Assembly (NCBI RefSeq): GCF_003709565.1
Contig: NZ_QNRC01000001.1
Span: 215,280-279,279 of the forward strand
Direction: 5' to 3'
Length of the DNA: 64,000 nucleotides
DNA from: Paracoccus sigandri
GTDB lineage: Bacteria > Pseudomonadota > Alphaproteobacteria > Rhodobacterales > Rhodobacteraceae
Positions 31,022-40,794 of this stretch are shown one piece after another. The translations under genes were made by a program, and so were the position numbers. The stretch's first letter is position 1. Each line of letters opens with the position of its first letter. The notes beneath the pieces were generated by a model. The model ran no database searches, had not been told where the DNA came from, and saw only the letters and a program-made list of their open reading frames with translations.

Positions 31022-32304
31022 CACGGCGCCGCCCGCCGGTCCAGCATGTCCTGGGTGATCAGCGTGACGCCGCGTTCGGTGACGCGGAACCATTGCGCGT
31101 CCTCGGCCGGGTCCTCGCCCACCACCAGCCCGTCGGGAATGACCACGCCGCGGTCGATCACCACGTTGCGCAGCCGCGCATTGCGGTGGACGGTGACATA
31201 GGGCAGCACCACCGCGTGATCCAGCACCGCATAGCTGTTGGTATGCACCTCGGTGAACAGCAGCGAATTGCGGATCTCGGTCCCCGAGATGATGCAGCCG
31301 CCCGACACCATCGAGGAAATCGCCACGCCGCGCCGGTCCTTCTCGTCATGGATGAACTTGGCCGGCGGCACGCTTTCGGAATAGGTCCAGATCGGCCAGT
31401 CGCGGTCCCACAGGTTCAGTTCCGGCACGAAATCGGTCAAGGCGATATTGGCCTGCCAGAAGGCATCGACCGTGCCCACATCCTTCCAATAGGCCGGCGC
31501 GCCCTCGTCGCGCACGCAGGACGTGTCGAAGCGATGCGCCATCGCCTTGCCGCCCGCGACGATGGCGGGGATCAGGTCGTTGCCGAAGTCATGGCTGGAT
31601 TCAGGGTCCTGCGCATCGCGGACCAGAAGGTCGCGCAGGAAGGGCCAGCTGAAGACATAGATCCCCATCGAGGCCAGCGCATGATCCGCATCGCCCGGCA
31701 TCCCCGGCGGATCGGCGGGCTTTTCCAGGAACGAGGTGATCCGCCCGGCCTCGTCCACCGCCATGACGCCGAAGGCGCTGGCCTCTCTGCGCGGGACGGT
31801 CAGGCAGCCCACGGTCACGTCGGCGCCGGTCTCGACATGCTCGCGCAGCATGATCTCGTAATCCATCTTGTAGATGTGGTCGCCCGCCAGGATGACGACG
31901 TAATCCACGTCATAGCTGTCCACGATGTCGATGTTCTGCGCCACCGCATCGGCGGTGCCGCGATACCAGTGGTCCTCGGACATGCGCTGCGAGGCGGGCA
32001 GGATGTCCAGGAATTCGTTGCGCTCGGCCCGGAAGAAGTTCCAGCCGCGCTGGCAATGCCGGATCAGGCTGTGGGCCTTGTATTGCGTGGCGATGGCGAT
32101 CTTGCGGATGCCGGAATTCATCGCGTTCGACAGCGCGAAGTCGATGATCCGGGTCTTGCCGCCGAAATAGACGGCGGGCTTCACGCGCCTGTCGGTCAGT
32201 TCCTTCAGGCGGCTTCCGCGCCCGCCCGCCAGCACGAAGGCCATCGCGCGCCGGGTCAGTCTTCTGTTCTCGACCATCTTCACCTCCCCCAGTCCGAAAC
32301 TCAT
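31021..32304 (-). CDS. glgC: Glucose-1-phosphate adenylyltransferase
   Basis: Makes ADP-glucose from ATP and glucose-1-phosphate, the regulated step of glycogen synthesis. The 427-residue product has the nucleotide loop [28 protein letters not shown], the HIYKMDY region and a C-terminal left-handed beta-helix. The activator-site arginines typical of fructose-6-phosphate/pyruvate-activated alphaproteobacterial enzymes may be in the N-terminal RRLTRRA block, but this is not proven. Start overlaps the glgB stop (ATGA); an inner Met10 start is possible. Confidence 0.96.
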   Translation of the reverse strand: MSFGLGEVKMVENRRLTRRAMAFVLAGGRGSRLKELTDRRVKPAVYFGGKTRIIDFALSNAMNSGIRKIAIATQYKAHSLIRHCQRGWNFFRAERNEFLDILPASQRMSEDHWYRGTADAVAQNIDIVDSYDVDYVVILAGDHIYKMDYEIMLREHVETGADVTVGCLTVPRREASAFGVMAVDEAGRITSFLEKPADPPGMPGDADHALASMGIYVFSWPFLRDLLVRDAQDPESSHDFGNDLIPAIVAGGKAMAHRFDTSCVRDEGAPAYWKDVGTVDAFWQANIALTDFVPELNLWDRDWPIWTYSESVPPAKFIHDEKDRRGVAISSMVSGGCIISGTEIRNSLLFTEVHTNSYAVLDHAVVLPYVTVHRNARLRNVVIDRGVVIPDGLVVGEDPAEDAQWFRVTERGVTLITQDMLDRRAAP

Positions 32305-34496
32305 TCGCCCTCCCAGACGAAAACCAGTACCGACAGCGCCGGCAGCAGCACCCGGATCGAGGCCGCCTGCCCGTCCAGCGGCGCCGCATCGGCGGTCACG
32401 CCGCCCAGGTTGCCCTTGCCCGCGCCGCCATAGATCGCCGCATCGGTGTTCAGCGCCTCGCGCCAGCGGCCCGCCACGGGCACGCCGATGCGGAAATCGG
32501 ACCGCTCGACCGGGGTGAAGTTGCAGATCGCCAGCACCTGGGGGGCATCATCCCCCCCGCGCCGGATCCAGGCCAGCACCGATTGCTCGGCATCGTTGCG
32601 GATCCATTCGAAGCCCGCGGATTCGGCATCCAGCCGGTGCAGCGCGGGCATTTCGCGGTAAAGCCGGTTCAGATCGCGCACCAGCGACTGCACGCCCCGG
32701 TGCAGGGGCCGCTCCGCCGCCGGCCAGTTCAGCTCGCCATTGTGGTTCCATTCCTCGGGCTGGCCGAACTCGCAGCCCATGAACAGAAGCTTCTTGCCCG
32801 GATGGCACCACATGAAGCCGTAATAGGCGCGCAGATTGGCGAATTGCTGCCATTCGTCGCCCGGCATCTTGCGCAACATGCTGCCCTTGCCATGGACCAC
32901 CTCGTCATGGCTGATCGGCAGGATGAAGTTTTCCGAAAACGCATAGACCAGCCCGAAGGTCATCTGGTCGTGGTGATATTTCCGGTGGACCGGGTCCATC
33001 TGGATGTAGCGCAGCGTGTCGTTCATCCAGCCCATGTTCCACTTGTAGCCGAAGCCCAGCCCCCCCGCATCGACCGGCGCCGAGACCCTGGGGAAAGAGG
33101 TGCTTTCCTCGGCCACGGTCATGATCCCCGGCGCCTCGCCATAGGCGGCGACGTTCATGTCGCGCAGGAAGGCGATGGCCTCGTAATTCTCGCGCCCGCC
33201 ATCCTTGTTGGGCACCCATTGCCCCGGCCCGCGGGAATAGTCGCGATAGAGCATCGAGGCCACCGCATCCACCCGCAGCCCGTCGATGTGATATTCCTTC
33301 AGCCAATACAAGGCGTTGGAGACCAGGAAGTTCTTCACCTCGATGCGGCCATAGTTGTAGATCAGCGTGTTCCAGTCCTGGTGGAACCCCTCGCGCGGGT
33401 CCTCGTGCTCGTAAAGCGCGGTGCCGTCGAACCGCGCCAGGCCATGGGCATCGGTCGGGAAATGGCCGGGCACCCAGTCCAGGATCACCCCCAGCCCGGC
33501 GCGATGCGCGGCATCGACCAGGTCGCGGAATTCATGCGGCGGGCCGAAGCGGATCGTCGGCGCGTAAAGCCCGACCGGCTGATAGCCCCAGGAGCCGTCG
33601 AAGGGAAACTCGCTGATCGGCAGCAGCTCCAGATGGGTGAAGCCCATGTCGCGGACATAGTTGACCAGGTCATGCGCCAGTTCGCGATAGGAGAGCGGCC
33701 GCCCCCCCTGGTCCAGCCGCCGCCGCCACGAGCCCAGATGCACCTCGTATATCGAGATCGGCGCGCCCCGGTCATGGGCGGCCGCGCGGATCTCCATCCA
33801 GCCGCCGTCATGCCAGCCATAGCCGGCGATGTCGCGCACCATGCTGGCCTTTTCCGGCGGATGCTGGGCGCCGAAGCCGACCGGATCGGCCTTCGGCACC
33901 GGCAGGCCGTTCGCGTCGACGATCTCGTATTTGTAGATCGCGCCATCGCCGATTCCGGGCAGGAAGATCTCCCACAGCCCGCTGCCGATGCGCCGCATCG
34001 GGTGGCAGCGCCCGTCCCAGCGGTTGAAATCGCCCACCACCGAGACCCGCCGCGCATTGGGCGCCCAGACCGCGAAATGCGTGCCCGCCACGCCCTGGTG
34101 CTGCGTCACATGCGCGCCAAGCGCCTGCCACAGCCGATGATGCGTGCCCTCGCCCAGCAGGTGCAGGTCGACCTCGCCCAGGACCGGGCCGAAGCGATAG
34201 GGATCCTCGAAATCCCGCGCCGCGCCATCGCCGTCCACCGCCCGCAGCCGATAGGGACCGGCCCCGATCCGCCCGGCGAAAAGATCGCGCCCGATGCGGG
34301 GCAGCGCGACCTCGCCGGCATCGGTCAGCGCGCTCAGCGCCGCGGTGCCGGGCTGGAAGGCCACCAGCCAGCGCGCCCCCCCGGCCTCGTGCGGGCCCAG
34401 AACCTCGAAGGGACGATCATGGCTGCCCGCCGCCAGACGCGCCGCGTCCTCGGGGCCAAGACCGGGGGGATGTGCCATCGCTTTCATCAGCCTCAC
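32301..34496 (-). CDS. glgB: 1,4-alpha-glucan branching enzyme
   Basis: Forms alpha-1,6 branches in glycogen. The 731-residue product has an N-terminal beta-sandwich (to about 115), CBM48 ([20 protein letters not shown]) and the GH13 barrel, with the nucleophile in [18 protein letters not shown], the acid Glu in AEESTSFP and the [12 protein letters not shown] motif, all typical of GlgB. First gene of the minus-strand glgB-C-A-X operon, with the promoter in the 132-base gap facing the alpha-glucosidase gene. Met4 (34487) or Met7 (34478) are alternative starts. Confidence 0.96.
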   Translation of the reverse strand: MRLMKAMAHPPGLGPEDAARLAAGSHDRPFEVLGPHEAGGARWLVAFQPGTAALSALTDAGEVALPRIGRDLFAGRIGAGPYRLRAVDGDGAARDFEDPYRFGPVLGEVDLHLLGEGTHHRLWQALGAHVTQHQGVAGTHFAVWAPNARRVSVVGDFNRWDGRCHPMRRIGSGLWEIFLPGIGDGAIYKYEIVDANGLPVPKADPVGFGAQHPPEKASMVRDIAGYGWHDGGWMEIRAAAHDRGAPISIYEVHLGSWRRRLDQGGRPLSYRELAHDLVNYVRDMGFTHLELLPISEFPFDGSWGYQPVGLYAPTIRFGPPHEFRDLVDAAHRAGLGVILDWVPGHFPTDAHGLARFDGTALYEHEDPREGFHQDWNTLIYNYGRIEVKNFLVSNALYWLKEYHIDGLRVDAVASMLYRDYSRGPGQWVPNKDGGRENYEAIAFLRDMNVAAYGEAPGIMTVAEESTSFPRVSAPVDAGGLGFGYKWNMGWMNDTLRYIQMDPVHRKYHHDQMTFGLVYAFSENFILPISHDEVVHGKGSMLRKMPGDEWQQFANLRAYYGFMWCHPGKKLLFMGCEFGQPEEWNHNGELNWPAAERPLHRGVQSLVRDLNRLYREMPALHRLDAESAGFEWIRNDAEQSVLAWIRRGGDDAPQVLAICNFTPVERSDFRIGVPVAGRWREALNTDAAIYGGAGKGNLGGVTADAAPLDGQAASIRVLLPALSVLVFVWEGE

Positions 34497-34541
34497 TCTA
34501 CCCCGCGGAAAGATTCGGGCAATGCCGGATCCACGACATCA

Positions 34542-34553
34542 GTTAACGCTAAC
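34542..34553. promoter_or_regulatory. Candidate LacI-type operator in the glgB/alpha-glucosidase divergent region
   Basis: GTTAACGCTAAC is an inverted repeat (GTTA-ACGC-TAAC) with a central CG, the hallmark of LacI-family operators, placed between the two divergent starts (34496 and 34629). It could coordinate glycogen turnover with alpha-glucoside use. No LacI regulator gene lies in the window. Confidence 0.4.
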
Positions 34554-34628
34554 ACAGCCTTTCGCTGCACGCTATTGTCATGCTCGGATGCCCCGGACCG
34601 AATCCCGGCGACCGACAAGGAGAGCTTC

Positions 34629-36236
34629 ATGACCGAATGGTGGCGCGACGCGGTGATCTACCAGATCTATCCCCGCAGCTTTCAGGACAGCGACGGCGAC
34701 GGGATCGGCGACCTGCAGGGCATCACCGGCCGGCTGGACCATGTGGCGGGGCTGGGGGCGGATGCGATCTGGCTGTCGCCGATCTTCACCTCGCCGATGA
34801 AGGACATGGGCTATGACGTGTCGGACTATACCGGGATCGATCCGCTGTTCGGCACCCTGGCCGATTTCGACGCGATGGTCGCCCGCGCCCACCAGCTGGG
34901 GCTGAAGGTCATCATCGACCAGGTGCTCAGCCATACCAGCGACAAGCATCCCTGGTTCCAGGAAAGCCGCACCAGCCGCACGAATCCCAGGGCCGACTGG
35001 TATGTCTGGGCCGATCCCAGGCCCGACGGCACGCCGCCCTCGAACTGGCCTTCGGTCTTCGGCGGCCCGGCATGGGAATGGGAGCCGCGCCGCCGCCAGT
35101 ATTACCTGCACAACTTCCTGGCCGAGCAGCCCGACCTGAACTTCCACCACAAGCCGGTGCAGGACGCGCTGCTGGACACAATGCGCTTCTGGCTGGATCG
35201 CGGCGTGGACGGCTTCCGGCTGGACACGGTGAACTATTACTTCCACGACGCGGCGCTGCGCGACAACCCGCCCAATCCCGACCATGACGGCCCCGAGACC
35301 TACGGCTTCCAGCGCCATGTCTTTTCCAAGAACCGGCCGGACAACATCGCCTTCCTGCGGCGGATGCGGCAGCTGACCGACGAATACGAGGCGCGGATGA
35401 TGGTGGGCGAGGTCGGCGACGGCGGCCAGGCGGCGATCGACATCATGGCCGAATACACCGCCGGCAACGACCGGCTGCACATGTGCTACAGCTTCGAGAT
35501 GCTCAGCCCGGCCTTCACCGCCGCGCATTTCCGCCGCGCCATCGAGGGCGTGCGCGAAGGCGCCCCGGACGGCCATTCCTGCTGGAGCTTCTCGAACCAC
35601 GACGTGATCCGCCATGTCAGCCGCTGGTCGGACCATGCGCTGGATCCCGAGGCGCTGGCCCGCCAGGCGGCGGCGATGCTGCTGTCCTTCCCCGGCACCA
35701 TCTGCCTCTACCAGGGCGAGGAACTGGGCCAGCTGGAAACCGACCTGGCCTATGAGGAACTGACCGACCCGCCCGCCCTGCGCTTCTGGCCCGAGGTCCG
35801 GGGCCGCGACGGCTGCCGCACGCCGATGGCCTGGGACGCAAGCGAACCCAATGCCGGCTTCAGCGCGGCGCGGCCATGGCTGCCGATGAAGCCGCCCCAG
35901 GCCGAGCGCGCCGTGGCCGGGCAGATGGCCCGGAACGACAGCGTCCTTGCCGCCTATCGCGCCACCATCGCGTTGCGCAAGGCGACGCCGGCACTGCGCT
36001 GGGGCAAGGCGGCCTTCCTGGACCTGCCCGAGCCGATCCTGGGCCTCTGCCGCAGCCATGAAGGGCAAAGCGTCACCTGCCTGTTCAACCTGTCGAAAGA
36101 CCCGGCCATCCTGACCGTCAGCGGCAAGACGGCGCTTACCGGCCCCGCCCATGCCACGCTTGCCAAGGGCCGCCTATCGCTGCCCCCGAACGGCTTCGCC
36201 TGGCTCGAAGGCAGCCCGAAGCTGACCGTCGCCTGA
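34629..36236 (+). CDS. GH13 alpha-glucosidase (oligo-1,6-glucosidase family)
   Basis: A 535-residue cytoplasmic alpha-glucosidase. It begins WWRDAVIYQIYPRSFQDSDG, with LSPIFTSPMKDMGYDVSDY, the nucleophile Asp in DGFRLDTVNYYFHD, the acid Glu in MVGEVGD and the SNHD motif, i.e. all four GH13 conserved regions, in the arrangement of the alpha-glucosidase subfamily (AglA-like) rather than alpha-amylase. No signal peptide. Start ATG after AAGGAGAGCTTC. Divergent from the glg operon, so it may supply glucose from maltodextrins or sucrose-type glucosides; exact linkage preference is open. Confidence 0.92.
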   Translation: MTEWWRDAVIYQIYPRSFQDSDGDGIGDLQGITGRLDHVAGLGADAIWLSPIFTSPMKDMGYDVSDYTGIDPLFGTLADFDAMVARAHQLGLKVIIDQVLSHTSDKHPWFQESRTSRTNPRADWYVWADPRPDGTPPSNWPSVFGGPAWEWEPRRRQYYLHNFLAEQPDLNFHHKPVQDALLDTMRFWLDRGVDGFRLDTVNYYFHDAALRDNPPNPDHDGPETYGFQRHVFSKNRPDNIAFLRRMRQLTDEYEARMMVGEVGDGGQAAIDIMAEYTAGNDRLHMCYSFEMLSPAFTAAHFRRAIEGVREGAPDGHSCWSFSNHDVIRHVSRWSDHALDPEALARQAAAMLLSFPGTICLYQGEELGQLETDLAYEELTDPPALRFWPEVRGRDGCRTPMAWDASEPNAGFSAARPWLPMKPPQAERAVAGQMARNDSVLAAYRATIALRKATPALRWGKAAFLDLPEPILGLCRSHEGQSVTCLFNLSKDPAILTVSGKTALTGPAHATLAKGRLSLPPNGFAWLEGSPKLTVA

Positions 36237-36263
36237 CGCCGCGCCCTGCCCGGCGGGGGGCGC

Positions 36264-36449
36264 TCAGCCCTCGGGCTTGCGCCAGACGAACAGCGCCAGG
36301 AACAGATAGATCCCGGCCCCGCCGAACAGCACCGCCCAGAACGGGCTGTCGTTATACAACTCCACCCCCGCCCAGATCAGCGGCAGCACCACGCACAGCA
36401 CCCGCACCCACAGCCGCCTGAAGAACGGCGCATTCGGATCGACCAGCAT
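36264..36449 (-). CDS. Small two-helix membrane protein (DUF3329-like)
   Basis: A 61-residue protein MLVDPNAPFFRRLWVRV... with two hydrophobic helices (about 18-34 and 38-55) and a short basic C-terminus (WRKPEG). N-terminal NPxAPFFRRLW resembles small DUF3329-type proteins of Rhodobacterales, recognised from memory only. The start is preceded by GAAGGGGGAAAG, a good ribosome-binding site, which supports a real gene. It sits alone between the convergent alpha-glucosidase and the dispersed repeat that follows matB. Function unknown. Confidence 0.7.
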   Translation of the reverse strand: MLVDPNAPFFRRLWVRVLCVVLPLIWAGVELYNDSPFWAVLFGGAGIYLFLALFVWRKPEG

Positions 36450-36534
36450 CTTTCCCCCTTCTCGCCGGCCCGCGCCCCGCGAACCGCCCGACGCCTGCAT
36501 ATCCCCGGATCCCGCCCCGCGCAAAGCCCGGTTC

Positions 36535-36590
36535 CTTTCATCTTGGCCCAAATATCCCCGGGGGGAGCCGCCGGAACGGCGGCCGGGGGG
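36535..36590. repeat. Dispersed intergenic element, copy 3
   Basis: CTTTCATCTTGGCCCAAATATCC at 36535-36557 is nearly the same as 1700-1722 and is followed by a G/C-rich inverted repeat (GCCGCCGGAACGGCGGC at 36567-36583). It lies between matB and the small membrane protein gene, again outside coding sequence. Confidence 0.55.
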
Positions 36591-36637
36591 CAGGCAGCCT
36601 CCCGCCACCGCGCCGCCAAGCGCAAGCGCAGGCCGCC

Positions 36638-38143
36638 TCACCCCGCGAACAGCCCGGCATGTTCGGCGCGCAGGGCGGCCTTCTGCACCTTGCCCATGGC
36701 ATTGCGCGGCAGGGCCTCGACGACCAGCACCTGCCGGGGCTGCTTGAACCGCGCCAGCCGGCCCTCCAGCCCCGCCAGGATCGCCTCGGGCTCGATATGG
36801 GCGCCGGGCCGGCGCGCCACCACCGCCACCACCCCCTCGCCCAGGTCGGGATGCGGCAGGCCGATCACCGCGCTTTCCAGCACCCCCGGCAGCCGGTCGA
36901 TCTCCTCCTCGACCTCCTTGGGATAGATGTTGAACCCGCCCGAGATGATCAGGTCCTTGTCGCGCCCGACGATGGTGACATAGCCGTCCCCGTCCACCTG
37001 CCCCAGGTCGCCGGTGGTGAACCAGCCATCGTCGGTCAGTTCCTCGGCGGTCTTCTCGGGCATCCGCCAATAGCCGCGAAAGACGTTCTGGCCGCGCACC
37101 TCGATCATGCCGATCTCGCCCGCGGCGACCGGCTTGCCGCCCGCGGTGATGCGCAGCTCGACGCCGGGCAGCGGCAGCCCGACCGTGCCCGCCCGCCTGT
37201 CGCCCTCATAGGGGTTCGAGGTGCTCATGCTGGTCTCGGTCATGCCATAGCGCTCCAGGATCCGGTGCCCGGTCCGCTCCTCGAAGGCGCGATGGGTCTC
37301 GGCCAGCAAGGGCGCGCTGCCCGAGGTGAACAGCCGCATCCCCGCCACCAGGTCCCGGTCGAAATCGGGCCGGTCCAGCAGCCGCGTGTAGAAGGTCGGC
37401 ACGCCCATCATCGCGGTCGCCCGCGGCAGCAGCCGGATGACCTCGTCCAGGTCGAACTTCGCCAGCCAGATCATCGCGCCGCCCGACAGCATCACCACAT
37501 TCGAGGCGACGAACAGCCCGTGGGTGTGGAAGATCGGCAGCGCGTGCAGCAGCACGTCGTCGGGGGTGAAGCGCCATTCGTCCACCAGCACGCGGGCATT
37601 GGACAGCAGGTTGTCATGGCTCAGCATCGCGCCCTTGGACCGCCCCGTCGTCCCCGAGGTATAGAGGATCGCCGCCAGGTCGCGGCCCTTGCGGGCGCAG
37701 GGGCGGTGCTCCTCGGGATGGCCCTTGGCGGCCTCGGTCAGGCTGCCGCCGCCATCGGCGCCAAGGGTCAGCAGCCGGGTGCCCGAGGGCATGAAATCAT
37801 CGCGCTGCCCGGCGCGGGCGGGGTCGCAGACGACCAGCGCCGGTTCCGCGTCGCCGATGAAATAGGCGATCTCGGCCGGCGTATAGGCGGGGTTCAGCGG
37901 CAGAAACACCGCCCCCGCCCGCACCGTGGCCAGATACAGCGCCATCGCCTCGGGCGATTTCCCGGCCTGCACGGCCACGCGGTCGCCGGGCTCCACCCCC
38001 TGCGCCGCCAGCATGTTCGCCAGCCGCCCCGACAGGCGGTAGAGCCCGTCATAGCTGATCTGCGTGCCGTCCGGGCGGATCAGCACGGGCCGCGTATCGC
38101 CCTGATGCGCGCCCATCAGCGCGTCGAACAGCGTGTTGGTCAT
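36638..38143 (-). CDS. matB: Malonyl-CoA synthetase (AMP-forming)
   Basis: A 501-residue acyl-adenylate enzyme joining malonate and CoA. It has the P-loop AILYTSGTTGRSKGAMLSH, the A5 motif RYGMTETSMSTSNPYEGDRR and the C-terminal hinge and catalytic lysine (LPRNAMGKVQKAAL). The TSNPYEGDRRAGTVG stretch is characteristic of MatB as distinct from acetyl- or acyl-CoA synthetases. Malonyl-CoA decarboxylase is not adjacent. Its ATG overlaps the stop of the upstream LysR gene (ATGA), so the regulator and matB form an operon, unusual for LysR proteins. Confidence 0.88.
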   Translation of the reverse strand: MTNTLFDALMGAHQGDTRPVLIRPDGTQISYDGLYRLSGRLANMLAAQGVEPGDRVAVQAGKSPEAMALYLATVRAGAVFLPLNPAYTPAEIAYFIGDAEPALVVCDPARAGQRDDFMPSGTRLLTLGADGGGSLTEAAKGHPEEHRPCARKGRDLAAILYTSGTTGRSKGAMLSHDNLLSNARVLVDEWRFTPDDVLLHALPIFHTHGLFVASNVVMLSGGAMIWLAKFDLDEVIRLLPRATAMMGVPTFYTRLLDRPDFDRDLVAGMRLFTSGSAPLLAETHRAFEERTGHRILERYGMTETSMSTSNPYEGDRRAGTVGLPLPGVELRITAGGKPVAAGEIGMIEVRGQNVFRGYWRMPEKTAEELTDDGWFTTGDLGQVDGDGYVTIVGRDKDLIISGGFNIYPKEVEEEIDRLPGVLESAVIGLPHPDLGEGVVAVVARRPGAHIEPEAILAGLEGRLARFKQPRQVLVVEALPRNAMGKVQKAALRAEHAGLFAG

Positions 38144-39072
38144 CCGGTTTCCCCCTCGTCATCGCCATCCTGCAGCCCGCGTTGCCAGGGCGGGGAATCG
38201 GCAAAAGCATTGGTCACATGATCGATGAACAGGCGCAACTTGCGCGGCATCGGCCGCACCGGGGGCCAGACCAGGCTGACCGGCAGCGGCTGCTGCGGCA
38301 GGCCGGGCAGCAGCCGCACCAGCCGCCCGTCGCGCAGGGCGTCATGGACGATGAACAGCGGCAGCAGCGCCAGCCCGACCCCGCCGATGGCCAGGTCCCG
38401 CATCGCCTCGCCGTTATTGGCCGTCACCCGGCCGGGACGCGGCGGGCGGATCTCGGGGCCGAAGGGCCAGATCTCGGACAGCCGGGCGTTCAGATAGAGG
38501 ATGATCTCGTGATCCGGCAGTTGCGCGGGCGTCGCGACCGGGCCGTGCCGGGCCAGGTAGTCGGGGCTGGCGACCAGCGCGCGCGGATCCTCGCAGACCC
38601 GCCGCGCCATCAGCGTGCTGTCCTTCATCAGCCCGATGCGCAGGCCCACGTCGAAGCCCGAGCGGCCCAGGTCGGTCAGCTGGTCGTCATAGTCCAGCAC
38701 GATCTCCAGCCCCGGATGGGCGCGGGCGAAGCCGGCGATCACCGGGCCCAGGTGGCGGATGCCGAAGCTCATCGGCGCGGCGACGGACAGCCGGCCGCGC
38801 AGCTCGGCCTCGCCGCCCGCCACGCTTTCGGTCGCCGCGACCAGTTCGGCCAGCGCCGGGCGCAGCCGCTCGGCCAGCGCGTGGGCGGTGTCGGTGGGCG
38901 CGATCCGGCCGGCATGGCGCGTGAACAGCGGCACGCCAAGCGCCGCCTCGAAATCGCTGATCCGCTTGCTGACCACGGATTTCGACAGGTCCGCCCGCGC
39001 CGCGGCGCCCGAGATGCTGCCCGCGTCCAGAACCGCCAGGAAGGTCTCTATGTCGTTGATCGTCCAGCCCAT
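38140..39072 (-). CDS. LysR-family transcriptional regulator
   Basis: A 310-residue LysR regulator. The winged helix begins INDIETFLAVLDAGSISGAA with SKSVVSKRISDFEAALG as recognition helix; the periplasmic-binding-like effector domain starts near residue 90 (LRGRLSVAAPMSFG). The C-terminal tail is long and acidic (DGDDEGETG). It reads into matB on one side and diverges from the VOC dioxygenase gene on the other; LysR proteins of this group often control quinone reductases or dioxygenases next door. An inverted repeat with LysR geometry lies in the 134-base gap. Confidence 0.88.
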   Translation of the reverse strand: MGWTINDIETFLAVLDAGSISGAAARADLSKSVVSKRISDFEAALGVPLFTRHAGRIAPTDTAHALAERLRPALAELVAATESVAGGEAELRGRLSVAAPMSFGIRHLGPVIAGFARAHPGLEIVLDYDDQLTDLGRSGFDVGLRIGLMKDSTLMARRVCEDPRALVASPDYLARHGPVATPAQLPDHEIILYLNARLSEIWPFGPEIRPPRPGRVTANNGEAMRDLAIGGVGLALLPLFIVHDALRDGRLVRLLPGLPQQPLPVSLVWPPVRPMPRKLRLFIDHVTNAFADSPPWQRGLQDGDDEGETG

Positions 39073-39097
39073 GAGGGAACATTACCGCCCTCTGGGC

Positions 39098-39116
39098 CGT
39101 TCGCAATATCCGAACG
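39098..39116. promoter_or_regulatory. Candidate LysR operator
   Basis: CGTTCG-CAATATC-CGAACG, a perfect 6-bp inverted repeat with a 7-base AT-rich centre, contains the T-N11-A pattern of LysR boxes. It lies 26 bases upstream of the LysR start and about 90 bases upstream of the dioxygenase start, a common activator position. Confidence 0.55.
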
Positions 39117-39206
39117 CCGCTTTGCCGCCCTGCCCGGTGCCGCGAACGGGGGCGCCGCGCCATATTGCAGCCAGACCCATGAACGCTTCCCGAAAGGAGG
39201 TCGCAA

Positions 39207-40148
39207 ATGCAACTGACCGGCATCCACCACCTGACGGCGATCACCGCCGACGCGCCGGGCAACAACCGCTTCTATACCCAGACGCTCGGCCTGCGCCGCG
39301 TCAAGAAGACGGTCAACCAGGACGACACCTCGGCCTATCACCTGTTCTTCGCCGATGGCGCCGGCACGCCCGGCACCGACATCACCTTCTTCGACTGGCC
39401 GGTCGCGCGCGAACGGCGCGGCACCCATTCGATCAGCCGCACCGGGCTGCGCGTGGCCGAGGACAGCCTGGACTTCTGGGCCGGGCGGCTGGCCGATCTG
39501 GGTGTTTCCACCGGCAAGATCGCCACGCTGGACGGCCGCGCCAGCCTGGATCTGGAGGATCCCGAGGGCCAGCGCCTGCGCCTTGTCGCCGCCCCGCAGC
39601 CGGTGGGCGAGCCGTGGCAGGACAGCCCGGTTCCCGCCCCGCACCAGATCCGCGGGCTGGGGCCGATCACCATCTCGGTCCCCGAACTGGCCCCGACCGA
39701 GGCGGTGCTGACGCAGGTGATGAACATGCGCCGCATGCGCGACTATCCCAGCCCCGACGGCGAAGGCCAGGTCCATGTCTTCGAGATGGGCGAGGGCGGC
39801 GCGGCGGCGGAATTGCACGTCGCCGTCCAGCCCGGCCTGCCCACCGCGCGCCAGGGCGCGGGCGCGGTCCATCACGTCGCCTTCCGCGTGCCCGACCGTC
39901 CCACGATCCGCGACTGGGCGCAGCGGCTGGCCGAATTCCGCGTGCCGAATTCCGGCGAGGTCGAGCGTTACTACTTCCGCTCGCTTTACTTCCGCGAGCC
40001 GGCGGGCAATCTGTTCGAGATCGCCACGGACGATCCCGGCTTCGATGTGGACGAGCCGCGCGAGACGATGGGCCAGGCGCTGTCGCTGCCACCCTTCCTG
40101 GAACCGAAGCGCGCGCAGATCGAGGCCGGGCTGAAGCCGCTGGACTGA
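39207..40148 (+). CDS. VOC-family ring-cleaving dioxygenase (MhqO-like)
   Basis: A 313-residue two-module VOC protein resembling Bacillus MhqO/MhqA-type extradiol dioxygenases that open quinol rings. Candidate iron ligands are the His of GIHHLTAI at the start of module 1, the His of [10 protein letters not shown] near residue 215 and the Glu of [10 protein letters not shown] near residue 270. Strong AAAGGAGG ribosome-binding site. It leads a plus-strand set with an FMN quinone reductase and another VOC dioxygenase, divergent from the LysR gene. Action on hydroquinones is family-based inference. Confidence 0.86.
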   Translation: MQLTGIHHLTAITADAPGNNRFYTQTLGLRRVKKTVNQDDTSAYHLFFADGAGTPGTDITFFDWPVARERRGTHSISRTGLRVAEDSLDFWAGRLADLGVSTGKIATLDGRASLDLEDPEGQRLRLVAAPQPVGEPWQDSPVPAPHQIRGLGPITISVPELAPTEAVLTQVMNMRRMRDYPSPDGEGQVHVFEMGEGGAAAELHVAVQPGLPTARQGAGAVHHVAFRVPDRPTIRDWAQRLAEFRVPNSGEVERYYFRSLYFREPAGNLFEIATDDPGFDVDEPRETMGQALSLPPFLEPKRAQIEAGLKPLD

Positions 40149-40211
40149 ACCCGGCGGAACCATGCAACAGGGGGGCGGGCCGCCGCCCCCTTCAACGGGA
40201 AGGAAAGACGC

Positions 40212-40754
40212 ATGACGAAGATTCTGGGCCTTTCGGGCAGCCTGCGGCGCGCCTCGTTCAATTCGGGCCTGCTGCGCGCCGCCGCCCAGCTGGCGCCGGA
40301 CGGGGTCGAGATCGTCATCGGCTCGATCGCCGGGGTGCCGCTCTATGATGGCGACGACGAGGCCGCGAACGGCACGCCCGCCGCCGTCGCCCGGCTGAAC
40401 GAACAGCTGGCCGAGGCGGACGGGCTGCTGCTGGTCTCGCCCGAATACAACAACGGCGTTCCGGGCGTCTTCAAGAACGCCATCGACTGGATGTCGCGGG
40501 GCGAGGGGCTGAAGCTGTTCAAGGGCAAGCCCGTCGCCGTCACCGGCGCCTCGCCCGGCAATTTCGGCACCACGCTGGCCCAGACGCATTGGCTGCCGGT
40601 CCTGCGCACGCTGAACACGCGGCCATGCTGGGAAGGGCGGCTGATGGTGTCGCGGGCGGGCGATCTGTTCGACGCCGAGGGCAACCTGACCGATGCGGCG
40701 ACCCGCAAGCGGCTGGCGGATTTCGTGGCCGGCTTCGCCGCCAGCATCGGCTGA
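40212..40754 (+). CDS. NADPH-dependent FMN reductase (quinone/azo/chromate reductase type)
   Basis: A 180-residue flavodoxin-like reductase. The FMN phosphate loop is GLSGSLRRASFNSGLL (5-20) and the ring-contact loop is SPEYNNGVPGVFKNAIDW near residue 80, as in ArsH/ChrR/YieF-type enzymes that reduce quinones by two electrons. Good AAGGAAAGACGC ribosome-binding site, 63 bases after the dioxygenase stop. Its placement between two dioxygenases suggests reduction of quinones to hydroquinones before ring opening. Confidence 0.9.
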   Translation: MTKILGLSGSLRRASFNSGLLRAAAQLAPDGVEIVIGSIAGVPLYDGDDEAANGTPAAVARLNEQLAEADGLLLVSPEYNNGVPGVFKNAIDWMSRGEGLKLFKGKPVAVTGASPGNFGTTLAQTHWLPVLRTLNTRPCWEGRLMVSRAGDLFDAEGNLTDAATRKRLADFVAGFAASIG

Positions 40755-40794
40755 GCATTCGTCCCGGCCGCGCAACCGAGATCAGGAGGACGCA

